From contig NC_041750.1 in NCBI RefSeq assembly GCF_004115215.2, forward strand, positions 2,046,001 through 2,110,000: 64,000 nucleotides of DNA. Direction: 5' to 3'. The position numbers and the translations under genes are program-made. Each line of letters starts with the position of its first letter. The first letter of the stretch is position 1. The DNA comes from Ornithorhynchus anatinus (lineage: Eukaryota > Chordata > Mammalia > Monotremata > Ornithorhynchidae). The notes under the pieces are model-generated. The model made no database searches. It worked only from the letters and a program-made list of their open reading frames with translations, and had not been told where the DNA came from. Positions 27,102-39,400 of the stretch are shown in pieces.

Positions 27102-30100
27102 TCAGTCGCTGTCGTCGTCGTCGTCGCCGCCGTCGTCGTCGTCCGCCGCTCCGTCCTCCGGGGCCTCGGGTTCCTCCCGCAGGCCGGCGAAGAAGTCGTC
27201 GCCACCCCAGGCCTTGGCGCTGAGGGTCTTGAGCGGGCCGCCCTTCTTCTTCCGCCGCCGGTAGTCGTCCACCACCAGCGAGCGCAGCGACGCCACGTCC
27301 CAGAACTTGAGGCGCTGGTCGTGGCCGCTGCTGGCCAGGAGGCGGCCGCACCGGGCCAGGGCCAGCCGCTCGATGGGCTCGCCGGCGTGCTGCCCCACGC
27401 TGCCCACCACTCGGTTTGGGAGGATGTTCACCGCCCTGCGGGGGAGAGAGAGAGAGAGACGGGTCAGGCGGGGGTCTGTCCATCCCCTCCCCGCAGCCCC
27501 CCGTGCCCCCTCCGGGCCCACCTGATGAGGCCGTCGGTGGCCCCCGTGCACAGCAGGTTGTCTGTGATGGGCACCATGCAGTCGATGGACTCGGCCTTCA
27601 GGGCGAAGCGGTCGCTGGTGGCCCCGAAGCCGTCCCAGTTGAAGAGATAGATGGTCCCGTCGCTGGAGCCGCAGGCCACCTTCTTACCCCGCTGCAAGGG
27701 AACGGGGAGGGGTCAGGGCTGTGGGCAGGGGCCGGCCGGCCGGGGGGCATCGACCCCGGGGCGGGCAGAGACCTTCATGAGGACGACGGAGGTGAGGTCG
27801 CTGGCCTGGGGCTCGGAGAGCAGGTCGAAGCGCCGCCTCTTGATGTTGAAGACACCGAGGCAGCCGTCCCCGCTGTGGTGGAGAGAGCGAGGGCACAGCC
27901 CATCAACAGAGCAGTGGGGCCCAGCAGTTCTAATCCCAGCCCCGCCACTTGGCTGCCGGGTGGCCTTGAGCAAGGCACTTCACTTCTCTGGGCTTCTCTT
28001 ACCTCATCTGTAAAATGGGAATTAAGACTAACAGAATATCTACTCCAGCCCTTAGTACGGGGCTTGCCCCTTCATGAAAAATACAAAGCAAGAGCAGCAG
28101 AAGAGCTCATGCGTGAGCATTTACATTGTCGCTAGCCATACCTCCTGCTCCGGGCCTGGAACGCTCTCCCTCTTCCCCTATGCTAAAACTCTCACTCTCC
28201 CCGCCTTCAAAACGTCATCTCCTCCACGAGGCCTTCCCTGACTAGACCCTCATTTCCTCTGTGCCCTTTACTCACCCTACCTCAGCCCCACTGTATGTAC
28301 TTAAATACATACTATGTTAATGGCTGTAAACTAAGCTCACTAGGGCCAGCAAATGTCTACCGCCTGTTACGCCGTACTCTTCCAAGCACTCAGTACAGCG
28401 CTCTGCACAAAGTAAGCGCTCAATAAATACGACTGGTTGACTAATCTTCCAGTAGGCGAATAGTGAATACTCTCAGGCACTCCGATACTGGGTGAAAGAA
28501 CAGCGTCATTGAGTGCGCTCTCAAGCGTGCGGTGATTGAGACTCGACGACAGAGAAAACAGGCACTAAGACGGTTGCCCTCCGAGCTTACAGAATAGGTT
28601 GTAGGAGCTCACGCAACGGTATTTACATATTTACAGAGTGCTAATGTTGTGCAGAGCACTGTACTAAGGACTTGGGAGAGCACACCACACTCCCACAACA
28701 GAATTCGTAGGTTCGGGTGGGAGAGGGGCTCCCGGGACGCTGCCTTTCTTTTCCCCCTTACCCGGCGGTGAGGAGTAGCTTCTTGGCGGGGTCGAGGGCC
28801 ATGTCGGCGATGTACTCCTCGTGCTCGTGCAGGTCCATGCAGGGCCCGTCCCGCCGCTGGTCCCAAAGGCGCAGGCGGCCGGCGTCGTCCCCCGTGGCCA
28901 GGCAGTGCTCGTCCACCAGCAGCAGGCTGTTGATGGGGGCGCTGGGGGAGGGGGTGAACCCTGCTCCTTATTCAGGGTGGCCAGGAAACCCACCCCTTCC
29001 CCAACACCTGGGGCCCCTACCCTTCCAGCAGGAGAGAGTGCCGGTCCGCTGCATGACCCTGGGCAAGTCACTTCTCTGGACTTCCAATTACCTCATCCGT
29101 AAAATGGGGAGCTCCTTATGGGTCCCAGATTAGCCTGTCCAACCCGATTACCTTGCATCTACCCCAGCGCTTAGAACGGGCCCTGCCACGTAGGAAGCGC
29201 TTCCCAAATACCACGGGAAAAAAGTCAAGCGTCAGGAAACTTGGGTTCTAATCCCCGCTCTGCCGCTTGTCTGCTGTGTGACCTTATCTTCTCTGTGCTT
29301 CGGCTTTCCCATCTGTAAAACGGGGGCTCGATACCCCTTCTCTCCAGACACCGAGTCCCGGGAGGGGCCGGGACTGTCTGACTTGACCCTCTCTGCCCCA
29401 GCACTTCACACTCTGAGGCATAGTAAGCGCTGCCCCAAAAACCACAATTATCCCTCCCCAACACCTCCCACACACCTGTGGGCCATTGATATGCGCCTGA
29501 TCAGCCGACCCTCTTCCACATCCAGGGTGTGGATGGCTTTGTCCTTGGAGACGGTGAAGAGCTCTGGGCGGAGAGGAGAGAGATGAGATGCCCAGTCTGT
29601 GCCCGCCCCCATGCCCTCCCCGCTCGGTCCGGCCTCCTCTTCCCGCACCCCGGCCCCGGTCGGACTCACTCTGCCCGTCCTCGGAGAAAGCCAGGGCCCG
29701 ACATGACTTGAGGTGGTGGCCCGAGGACCACAGCTCCTTATTGCCACCCTCCAGGCAGGAGTACGAATAGCTGTGGGGAGAAAGCAGAATTTTTTAAGTT
29801 GGGGTGGAACTCCTTCCTCCTTGATAATAATAATTATTACGGTATTTGTTAAGCCCTATGTGCTGAGCACTGTTCTAAGTGCTGGGGTTGATGTGGGTAA
29901 TCAGGTTGTCCCACCTGGGGCTCACATTTTTTAATCCCTGTTTTTACAGATGAGTTAACTGAGGCCCAGAGAAGTGAAGTGACTTGCCCGAGGCCACACG
30001 GCAGACCAGTGGCGGAGTCGGCATTAGAACCCACGACCCCTGACTCAAAAGCCCTACGAAAATCACATCTCCAACATGCCACCTTCCTAGAGAAGCAACG

Positions 30101-30835
30101 TGGCTCAGTGGAAAGAGCAGGGGCGGGGGGACCAGAGGTCATGGGTTCAAATCCCGGCGCCGCCGCTTGTCAGCTGCGTGACTGTGGGCGAGTCACTTCA
30201 CTTCTCTGGGCCTCAGTTCCCTCATCTTTAAATGGGGATTAACTGTGAGCCTCACGTGGGACCACCTGATGCCCCTGGATCTCCCCCCGGCGCTTAGACC
30301 AGTGCTCTGCACATAGTAAGCGCTTCCCAAATGCCAACATTATTATTCTCTGTGCCTCTGTTCCCTCATCGGGAAAACGGGGATTAAAGCGGTGAGCCCC
30401 CCGTGGGACCACCTGATGACCTTGCATCCCCCCAGCGCTTAGAACAGTGCTCGGCACATAGTAAGCGCTTAGCACATGCCATTATTATTATTAACTACCC
30501 CTGCTCATCCTTTCCCCCCAGGCTGCTTAAAGCCCTGAGTTCGGTGGAGAGAGAATGGGGGGGGGGGGGGGTGTGGGTTCTAATCCCGCCGCCGTCCGAT
30601 CCCGCAGCCGCCCGTAAACGCACACGAAGACGTCTCCGTCCACGTCCCCCGCGGCCAGCAGGTCCCGGGCCGGGTGGAAGGCCAGGCCGCTGGCCGGAGC
30701 CTCCAGCACCACGTCCTCCGGGGTGTCTCGGCCCGGGGGCTGGGAAGAGGGAGGCAGCGGGAGGGAGGAGAGGGAGGCTCCCGGGCCCTCCCCGGGCCTC
30801 TCCTCCCCGCCGCCCGCCGCCGCCGCCGCCGCCAT
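27102..30835 (-). CDS. WDR55: WD repeat-containing protein 55
   Basis: Nucleolar WD-repeat protein involved in rRNA production and cell-cycle progression. Exons, 5' to 3': 30835-30624, 29770-29670, 29563-29476, 28941-28762, 27872-27773, 27691-27522, 27435-27102, giving 394 aa (human 383). Conserved runs include [48 protein letters not shown] and [15 protein letters not shown]; the C-terminus is acidic ([13 protein letters not shown]). The ATG used (gcggaccATGG in minus-strand sense) gives a 36-residue Ala/Gly/Pro/Ser-rich leader that does not resemble the acidic human N-terminus. A good acceptor (ctcttcccag) inside exon 1 at about 30740 leaves open an upstream first exon. The body of the gene is certain; the first about 30 residues are not. 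Confidence 0.94.
27885..28690. repeat. SINE and L2 block, WDR55 intron 4
   Basis: A Mon-1 piece (+) at about 27885-28085 is followed by a longer L2 3' segment (+) at about 28150-28440. That segment includes the gaacgctctccctcttcccc upstream part and the agcgctcaataaatacgact end. A short reverse L2 tail lies at about 28620-28685. Confidence 0.8.
29040..29455 (+). repeat. two tandem Mon-1 SINEs, WDR55 intron 3
   Basis: Headless forward copies lie at about 29040-29215 and 29223-29450. Both show the (T/C)TCATC(C/T)GTAAAA-type middle and the cagcgctta/cagcacttc tail. Confidence 0.75.
29825..30495. repeat. three Mon-1 SINEs, WDR55 intron 1
   Basis: A reverse copy (29825-30055) is followed by a complete forward copy (30090-30345, head tagagaagcaacgtggctcagt) and a headless forward copy (30346-30495). 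Together they fill most of intron 1. Confidence 0.85.
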
Positions 30836-30836
30836 G

Positions 30837-31108
30837 GTCCGCCTTCCCTCCTGCCTGCCCTCCCTCCTGCCTGCCCTCCCTCCTGCCTGCCCTCCCTCCT
30901 GCCTGCCCTCCCTCCTGCCCTCCTCCCTCCTACCCTCCTCCCTCCCTCCCTCCTGCCCTCCTGCCTGCCCTCCCTCCTGCCTGCCTGCCCTCCCTCCTGC
31001 CCTCCTCCTACCTGCCCGCCCTCCCTCCTGCCTTCCCTCCCTCCTGCCCTCCTGCCTGTCCTCCTGCCTGTCCTCCCTCCCTCCTGCCCTCCCTCCTGCC
31101 CCTCCACG
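30837..31108. repeat. CCTCCCTCCTGCCTGC minisatellite just upstream of the WDR55 start
   Basis: Irregular repeats of ctgcctgccctccctc and cctccctcctgccctc cover about 270 bp next to the annotated WDR55 ATG. On the transcribed strand this is G/A-rich and would lie in the 5' UTR or core promoter. Confidence 0.85.
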
Positions 31109-31149
31109 AGGGCCGGTCCTCCCCGACACCACAGAGACGCCGCCGGCCG

Positions 31150-32390
31150 GAAGGAGCGGCCACACCGGAAGCGCCCTTCCCCTCGCCCGCTCGGCCTCTC
31201 TGGCAGGCACCGGAAGCCGCGCCTCGATGGTGGCGAGGATAACGATAATGAGGGTGATGGGGTTTGTTAGGCACTCATTTAGAATTTATTATTAAAATGA
31301 TAATTATAATAAAGATGGTGAATAATACACATTATAATATAATAAAGAGATGGGGTAGACAAGGGGATGGGGTTGTCCCACTCGACCGCTCCCCTTCCGG
31401 TCGGCCTCTCCGGTAGGGACCGGGACAGGAGCCTCTATGGTAATAATAATAATAGTGATAATAATAATAATAATAATAATGATAAATGGTACTTGTTAAG
31501 CACGTCCCATGTGCTGAGCACTGTTCCAGGAGTTGAGATAGACACAAGAGGATGGGGTTGTCTCACTCTCCCGCTCCCCTTCCGGTCGGCCTCTCTGGTA
31601 GGGACCGGAACAGGAGCCTCTATGGTAGTAATAATAATAATAATGATGATGATAATGATAAATGGTATTTGTTAAGCACCTCCCATGTGCCGAGCACTGT
31701 TCTAGGAGTTGGGATAGACACAAGAGGATGGGGTTGTCTCACTCTCCCGCTCCCCTTCCGGTCGGCCTCTCTGACAGGGACCGGAAGCGGCTTCTCAATG
31801 GTTAATAATAGTAACAACAGTAATAATAATAATGGTATTTGTTAAGCAGTTGACGTGCCGAGCACTAAGAGTTGGGATAGACACAAGGGGATGGGGTTGT
31901 CCCACTCTCCCGCTCCCCTTCCGGTCGGCCTCTCTGGCAGGCACCGGAAGCGGTCTCTCAAAGGTCGAAAAAGAACGACGATGATATTTGTTAATAATAA
32001 TAATGATGATGGTATTTGTTAAGCGCTTACTATGTGCTGAGCACTGTTCCAAGAGCTGGGATAGACACAAATAATAATAATAATAATAATGTTGGTATTT
32101 GTTAAGCGTTTACTATGTGCAGAGCACTGTTCTAAGCGCTGGGGTAGACACAGGGGAATCAGGTTGTCCCACGTGGGGCTCACAGTCTTAATCCCCATTT
32201 TACAGATGAGGGAACTGAGGCACAGAGAAGTTAAGTGACTTGCCCACAGTCACACAGCTGACAAGTGGCAGAGCCGGGATTCGAACTCATTGTCCCACTC
32301 TCCCGCCTCCCCTTCCGGTCGGCCTCTCTGGCAGAGACCAGAAGCGGCCTCTCGATGGTAAAAATAATAATGGTGATGATGGCATTTGTT
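31150..32390. repeat. tandem array of a promoter module plus SINE fragment, upstream of WDR55
   Basis: Six related blocks, anchored at about 31177, 31394, 31579, 31755, 31918 and 32312, share a core running from cttccggtcggcctctctgg to accggaagcgg (some bases vary). The core is two inverted ETS/GABP-type sites (CTTCCGGT and ACCGGAAG) about 17 bp apart. In most blocks it is followed by (taa)n, a Mon-1 tail piece (ggtatttgttaagcac...) and gatagacacaagaggatgggg. Unit length is about 165-185 bp, with 217 bp between the first two. The block nearest WDR55 is the most diverged and is probably the source. Confidence 0.85.
32071..32290 (-). repeat. Mon-1 SINE inserted into the WDR55-upstream array
   Basis: A reverse Mon-1 from ataatgttggtatttgttaag to gattcgaactcat splits one array unit. 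Unit sequence stops at gggatagacacaa and resumes with tgtcccactctcccgcctcc. A second reverse Mon-1 follows the array at about 32385-32620. Confidence 0.85.
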
Positions 32391-32629
32391 AATAATAATG
32401 ATGACGGTATTTATTAAGCACTTACTATGTGCAAAGCACTTGTTCTAAGTGCTGGGGGAGATACAAGGTAATCGAGTTGTCGACGCACAGTCTTAACCTC
32501 CGTTTTACAGACGGGGGAACTGAGGCTCAGAGAAGCGTAGTGACTTGCGTAAGGTCACACGGCAGACAAGCGGCAGAGCCGGAATCAGAACCCGATCCTT
32601 CTCGCTCCTAGGCGACGCTGCGGTTTCGA

Positions 32630-33416
32630 GAGAGGCTGTGGGCAAAGGGCGGGCGGCGGGACGGACAACGTCAAAGCACAGACAACAGATTGGGGCAAGG
32701 CCCCACGGGGGCGTCCTCACAGCTCCCATCCCACTGACAGCCTGCAAGTTGGCCGGGGACCCCCTGCACCCCCTCGCCTCCCAGCTCTCTCGCAGGGGGC
32801 AACTTGACCCGAACGGGGAAGAGGATCACGCCCTGCTCCGTCCAGGCTGGAAGGGGATGCCGTGAGGCAGGGAGCCCGGCTGAGCTCGTTCGGCTCCCAG
32901 GTCGGGCACGGAAAACGTGGAGAACCCCAGGAGAGCCCAGACCAGGCGCAAGGGCCGGTGACTGAGGCTGAAGGGCGCAGAACTGTCTGCCCCCCGTTGC
33001 CATCAGCAAGGGGGAGGCCCCGCAGCTTGGCCCTCCCAACCCACCTTAACGCCTGCTCCCTCTGAGCCCCTCCATCTCTGTCACGGGGTGACCCAGGGGC
33101 GGGGACCCCCACCTACGTGCTGCCGAGCCTCATTCCATACCCACCCCCCTCCACTGCCCCAGCTCAAATGGGGCCCCTCGAATCCTCCGTTCAGAGCCCC
33201 GGGGGGGCAAGCATTTCCAGACCAAGGCGGCAAACTGGAGTTTTAATAGAACTAAACGGTTACCGGACTCTAATGCCGTCTCTTACTTATTTACACCGTG
33301 AGCCGCTCGGGGTACAGCACAAGGGAAAACACTTGGGGTGATTGCACACATTCTCTCCCCCACCCCACCCCCCCCATCCATCGGGGAAGGTTTTCAGGCT
33401 GGGGCAGGGCTCCACG
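32630..33416. other. spacer between the WDR55 upstream region and the IK stop
   Basis: GC-rich single-copy sequence with no recognisable exon. The last part is IK 3' UTR. Confidence 0.6.
33242..33247 (-). terminator. IK: candidate IK poly(A) signal ATTAAA
   Basis: The plus strand reads TTTAAT, which is ATTAAA in the IK sense, 170 nt after the IK stop. It is the first such signal downstream of that stop. Confidence 0.6.
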
Positions 33417-36400
33417 CTAGTATTTTGGTCTCTTCACTTCAACCCTGCAAGAGAGGAGACCCGAGTCAGCCCTGGGGCAGAACGCTGAGAAACCCCCCTC
33501 ACCGCCACAGGCAAAAGCTTCCGCCCGCTCACCCATCGGCCTCCATCTTCTTCCTTTTCTCGATGATCTGTGGAGGAATGAGCGGCGTGTCATTAATATC
33601 AATAATTGTGATATTTCATTCATTCATTCTATCGCATTTATCGAGCACTTACTGTGTGCAGAGCGCCGAGTACAGTATATTTAAGCGCTTACTATGTGCC
33701 ACGTTCGGTACTAAGCGCTGAGGTAGATTCAAGATAACCGGGTTCGACACGTCCCCGTCCCGCACGGGGCTCAGAGCCTTAATCCCCATTTTCCAGATGA
33801 GGGAACCGAGGCAGAGAGAAGCAAAGTGACTTGCCCGAGGTCGCACAGCGGACAAGCGGCGGAGCCGGGATCAGAACGCAGATCCTGACTCCCAGACCCG
33901 TACTCTACCCACTAGGCCACGCTGCTTCTCTAAAGGTTATCGCCGTTTCAGGAGTATTTGCGTGCGCCCTGGTTAAGGAGCTTGGGAACGTGTAGCATAA
34001 GAGACGGTCCCTGCCCTCGAGGAGCTGACATTCTAACAGGAGGAAGAAGTTGTCATCAATCTCCACACCTACAACAGGTTAAGTCCGCAGATACAAGTAA
34101 CATCGTTCAACTCGCTCCCCCATCAAACTGTGAGCCCATCGAGGGCCACAACTCTGTCTTTTCCCTTCCCCCTAGACCGTAAGCTCCTTGCGGGCAGGAA
34201 CTGTGTCTACCGACTCTATCGTCCTGTACTCTGCCAAATCCTTAGTACGGTGCTCGGCCCACAGAAAGGGCTCAATACACGCCACTGACGGATTTTTGCT
34301 TCTGGGGGGCTCCCTCGAGCACCCAGTGAAGTGCTCGGGATAGTCGGTGCTCAGTAAATACCATCGGAGGTGAGGGGAGAAGAACAAGCAATTGTCTCGC
34401 AGGCCCGAGCCCAACGGGGGACGCCAGAGAAGGGGGCGTTCTGCCCCACCCCTCTCACCGAGGCGGGGAACCCCCCTCCCCAAACTACTTTCCCGCTAAG
34501 TACTTCCCCAAACTCCCCCCGACCCTTCCGTCCCGGTGCCGGCCTTGACCCCGCTGCACGAAGCCCACCCAACCCCCGCCGCCTCCCCGCAGGGGGCCGG
34601 AGCCCACCCGCCTCCCCCACAACGGGGGCGGGCAGGAGCCCCCAAACTCACCGCACTGATTTTCTTCCACTGGCGGTCCAGCTCTGCCTTGTCGTTGGTC
34701 TCCTTGAACCGTCGCGTCTTCCGCCCCTCGGACATCTTGATACCGTACTGAAAGGCGGCCCTGGAGGAAGGGGAGAGGAGGAGGTGGGGGAGGGTGGGGC
34801 GGGGGGGACCCCCGCCCTCAGGAGCAACTCCCCTGACGGTGCCCCTCCTCGCGCCCCGGTTGGGGGTGCCCGCGGCGATGAGAGACTCACTTGGGTAGGG
34901 CCTCCTTGTTATTCATGTATTCGCTGTACTCTTCCTGGGTGTCGAAGTCCCAGCGCCCCAGTGGGCCCTTCTTATTGCCCTGCCGCAGGAGACGGGAGGA
35001 GAACATCAGCAAGCACATCTGGCCGGGCGCCGGGACGGCCCCGACCCTCCACCTTCCCTTCCTCCCACGGGATGGCACCAGCCGGTGACCCCGTTCAGCC
35101 CAAGGGGAGCCCGCAGGGGCTCAACACCCGCGCCCTTGGAGGCTCCCCGTCTCCGCTGTGCCTCCGCTGGAGAGTGGCAGGGGAATTCCCGAGCCCCCTG
35201 AAATGTGGCTCCGGGATCCTGGGCGATCTGGGGCTGCAACAGTCTGCGAAACCCAGTCCCCCGCCCTCTCGCCGGCACCTCCCGGTCCTCGGGGGAGGTT
35301 CCACGGTCGGGCGGGCCGCTGAGGGTGGCAGCCGCCACGCCCGCCCCCGCCGCCCGGCTCCCTCCCCGCCCCTCGGAGCGGCCACGGGGAGCCGAGAGCC
35401 GAGGGGCCCCCACGGGCCGGGGCCTCGCCACAGTGAGCGGAGAGGAGCCGAGCTATCCCCGGCCTCCCCGGGTCCAGACCTGGTCCATCTTGCTGTAGTC
35501 CACCTCCTCGTCACTGTCCACGGCCATGTCATCCATCCTGGAGAGAGTTCGGGAGGGTCGGGAGCGCCTGCCTGGCTCAGCCTCTCAGCACCCCATTTCC
35601 GGGACCCCCTCCCACTGCCGGCACCCAGGGACCGGGAGGGTTATCCCCACCCCCGTCCACTTCCCACGCCCCGATTCCACAGCAGGGCACGCATATACGT
35701 GTATACATGTACACACGCACACGCGTGTGCAGACAGCCCCTTCCCTGCTCTCCCCCCTCCCCGCCGTTCCCTCTGGACTCTCACGTCGCCGGGTAGCACT
35801 CGGCGTAACTGTTGGACATGCCGAAGAAATCTCCCAGCTGCTTCTTGTCTTCTTGTTTCTTCAGAGTGCGGCCCGTTAAAGAAAACACCACCAGCCAGAT
35901 GATCCGAGAAGGGGATTGGGGCCCGAGAGAGACGGCTCCGTCCCCACCAAACCTCCGTACACAGGGTGAAGCCATCCCAGACCTCAGGGTTGTGGGGACA
36001 GGCCTCCCTTCCCGATTTCGGCCGCGCAATCCCCTCCGCCCATACTCTCCACTTCCCTCCCGCTGTGGAGTCTGTTTCCAGCATAAAAGGATATGATTCT
36101 GTCCCCTCCCAACCGGCGGCTCCGGCAAACTTTTCATTAATGGACTTGATCAGCTCCTTAGCGGACGCGGGGCCTGCAAGCGCCGGACACTTTGGCCTCC
36201 CTCTCGGGAGGCCCGGGGCCCGGGGCCCCCCTGCCCCCACCCCTGGACGACGGACACAGTGATGCCGGGAGGCCCCCCGGCCCAGCCCGAGGTTCCCAAC
36301 TGAAGGGCCTGTGGGTGGGGGAGACAGCCCCAGGAAAGGCAAGCCCCCTGGGCTAACTGTGAAACCAGGCCTCTGACTGCCGTCCCAGCGGTCCCCCCCG

Positions 36401-39400
36401 CCTGCCCGGTCTGCCCCGGGGCCCGGGGCCCGCCGGAGGGCAGTGACCGGCAGAGCCAGAGCGGCCTCCGATCCCGTCGAGCTCACCAAGCCGCCTCCGC
36501 CGCCGGGCCGGACTCACTCACCTTTATCAGTGTCGACGGGCTGGGGAAACGGAGAGACGGGTCAGGGCCGGGCCCGCTGCCGCCCTGGCCGCTTCGTCCT
36601 GCCCTCCCCGCCGCGCTCCCCAGCCCTCCCGTGACGAGCGGACCCGAGCTCGGGCCTGAGCCCTAACGCTGGCCCATCCTCCTTCCATCAGGTAATTCCC
36701 CACTGCCGCGACGGAGTCTTCGCCCCCGGCGCGTGGACGGCAGTTGTCGGCCGTTCCCCCCCCACTCCCAAGGAGCTGCTGACCCAGTGCTCGGTCCCCC
36801 TACCCCTCCCTCTAAAAGTCATAACGGGTCTAACTGGGCCTGGCCAACGGAAGGGAGCGTCATGTTTGGCTCATTTTAGGCCGGAGCTGGAGGGGGTTTT
36901 CATCTGGGACCACTAGGCTACTCTCACCCCAACACAAAACCCCTCTCCCCCGCCCCGGTCCCCTCCCGCCGGCCAAAAAGGGTCAGTTCCCCAACACGTT
37001 CACCTCATCGTCACTTTGGGCTTCTCAAAGTAGCTGTGTCTCTTCTTCTCCTCCTCCCTCTCTCGGTCCCGCTCCCTCTCCCGGTCCCGTTCACGGTCGC
37101 GGTCCCGCTCCCTCTCCCGTTCGCGGTCGCGGTCCCGCTCCCTTTCTCGGTCCCGCTCCCGCTCGCGGTATCTCTCCCGCTCCTTCTCCCGCGGGGCCTT
37201 GGTGGCGGAGGGCACGTAATCGCCGATGTCCTCGAAGATACTGGAGGCGGGGCAGGGCGGACAGACCGGGGCGATGAGCGGTCAAGCCAGGGAGGCGTCT
37301 CCTCCTCCCCTCCGGTGAGACTTCCCGTGACCCCCGCGGGGACACTGGGGTCCCACAGTCCCCTGGGGGGGGGGCGGGGGCTGAGGGGAGAGGCGCGGCC
37401 AGGTACCTACTTCATGTCTGCCTCAGGGGGCTTCTTCTCATCCAGCTTCCCTGTGACACCGGGGGGGAAGGGGAGAGGGAGAGAGAGGCAGATTGAAGGA
37501 GGGTCAGCATGAGGTCAGGAAACGTGTCTTTTTATATCATACTCTCCCAAGCGCTTCGTACAATGCTTCGCACACGGTAAGCGCTCAATAAATACGATCG
37601 AATGAGTGACTGAGTGACAGAATCTGTCCGCCCAATCCCCCCTCATGCGAAGGAGCACGGCCTGAATCGGCCCGCTGGCCACCCGGGCCTCCACCCCGCG
37701 CCCGGCCGGCCCCGGGGTGAGGACCGGTTCGCCTCCAGATCCCCCACCCGGACCCGGGGACGTCCCGGCTGAACCCAGACGAATCCCTGGCCCGCCGGTG
37801 TCCCTCCCCGCCCCCAAATGCCGCCCTCCCCAGACACCTTTGTCCTTCTTCTTCAGCTTCTTGTTGCGGGTGCCCTGCCGCAGGTACGAGAGGATCTGGG
37901 TGAGCTTGCTGATGACGATGTCGTTGGTGGTCAGCGTGGTCTGCGCCTCCAGGGTGGGGCAGTCGGCCTTGCTGCGGATGAGCGTGGTGGGGATGTCCGT
38001 GTCCGCGTACTCGTCGTCCAGGTCCACCACGTAGGCCATCCGGCCGGGCAGGAACAGCTCGTTCCGCTCGTACGCCTTGTTCTTGAACAGCATGCGGTAG
38101 ACGTTGCGGCCTGGCGGGGAGACCCCGGGATGGATGGGGAGAGGGGGAGATGTCGTGAGGCGGGGGAGAAGAGGGAGAGGTCGGGGAGGGGGAGAAGGAA
38201 AGGGGAGGGAAGACTGTGAGCCCCATATAAGACAGGGACGTTTCCCCTCTGATGATCTTTATCTACCCCAGCGCTTAGCATCGTGCTTGGCACATAGTCG
38301 GCGCTAAACAAATATCGTCATTATCACTAAGGAGGGAATCATGTGAAATGTGATTTCTTGAGGCCGGAGGCCCAGTAGCCACCTGCCCGTTACCTCCCTC
38401 ACAATGTCCCAAGCTGCAGCTTTTTCCCATCCCAGGATGGGGAGAGAACTGGGGCAGAGACCTGCTTTCCCCAGTACAGCCCACCCCCTGCCAATTTGCG
38501 GGGCCCAAGAGTATCTCTCTCTGCCCCCCTCCGGCCCCCCACATCCTGGCCGGGAGCCCCCCCGGTTCCCTCCCGCCCCCAACAGCCCTGCCGCCCAGTC
38601 CTTACCCAGCCGTGTCTTAAACTCAATTTTGTTCTCCGGATCTTCATCTTTCCTGGACAGCCGGAGAGAGGGAGGGAGGGAGGGAGGGAGGGAGGGAGGG
38701 AGGGAGGAGGAGGTCGTGAGCCCAAGCCGCCCGCCTCAGTTCCCGCCACCCAACCGGCAGAAGGATCGGCACCTCGTGTACTCACTTGGTTTCCTTCTGG
38801 GGCTTCTCCATCAATTCTTCTTCCTCCTTCTCCTTGCTGGCGATCTCCGCGCGCACCTGACGGGGACAAGGTCGTCGTGGCGAAGCCGCTGACCCCCTTG
38901 GCCTCCGGCTCAATCACTCAATCACCTTCACGGAGCGCTTATCGCGTGCAGAGCGCTGTACTAAGCTCCTCTCCCAGAGGGTGCTAAGAAGGCAGGTGGA
39001 CCCCCTCTCCCGCTCCCCCGGGGCTCCTACCTTCTGGAGGAGGGCAAAATCCAACCTTTCACCAAATGGGTGTGCTCCATGTCCACCACCCAAGAACTTG
39101 GACTCCTGAATCAACTGCCGTCTCTTCTCCGCGGCCGATTTGTCCCTGGGAGGGAAAAGGATCCCCGGTGGGGCTGGGTCACGGGGAACCTCGAGAGAGA
39201 GAGGGGTGGGGGCAGGCGAGAGTGGTCCATCGTGAGGCGAGTGGATGGTGTGTGCTGGGTCACTGAGGGAGAGTCAGGGAAGGAGCGGGGAGAGCTGGGA
39301 ACCGGGAAGGCGGCCACCCCCAGTCCCTCCCGGGGGTCCCCGGCCCATCGCCATCAGCACGCCGGGGGCCCGGGGCTCCCCCATCCCGACCAGGCGGGTA

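Noticed and set aside
30403-31295. long open frames on both strands near the WDR55 start (279, 227 and 198 aa)
   Set aside because: They run through the CCTCC/TGCC minisatellite; only the minus-strand part ending in [11 protein letters not shown] to GDVFV is WDR55 exon 1.
34370-35902. 510-aa open frame on the plus strand
   Set aside because: Antisense shadow of several IK exons and GC-rich introns; composition is Pro/Arg/Gly-rich without domains.
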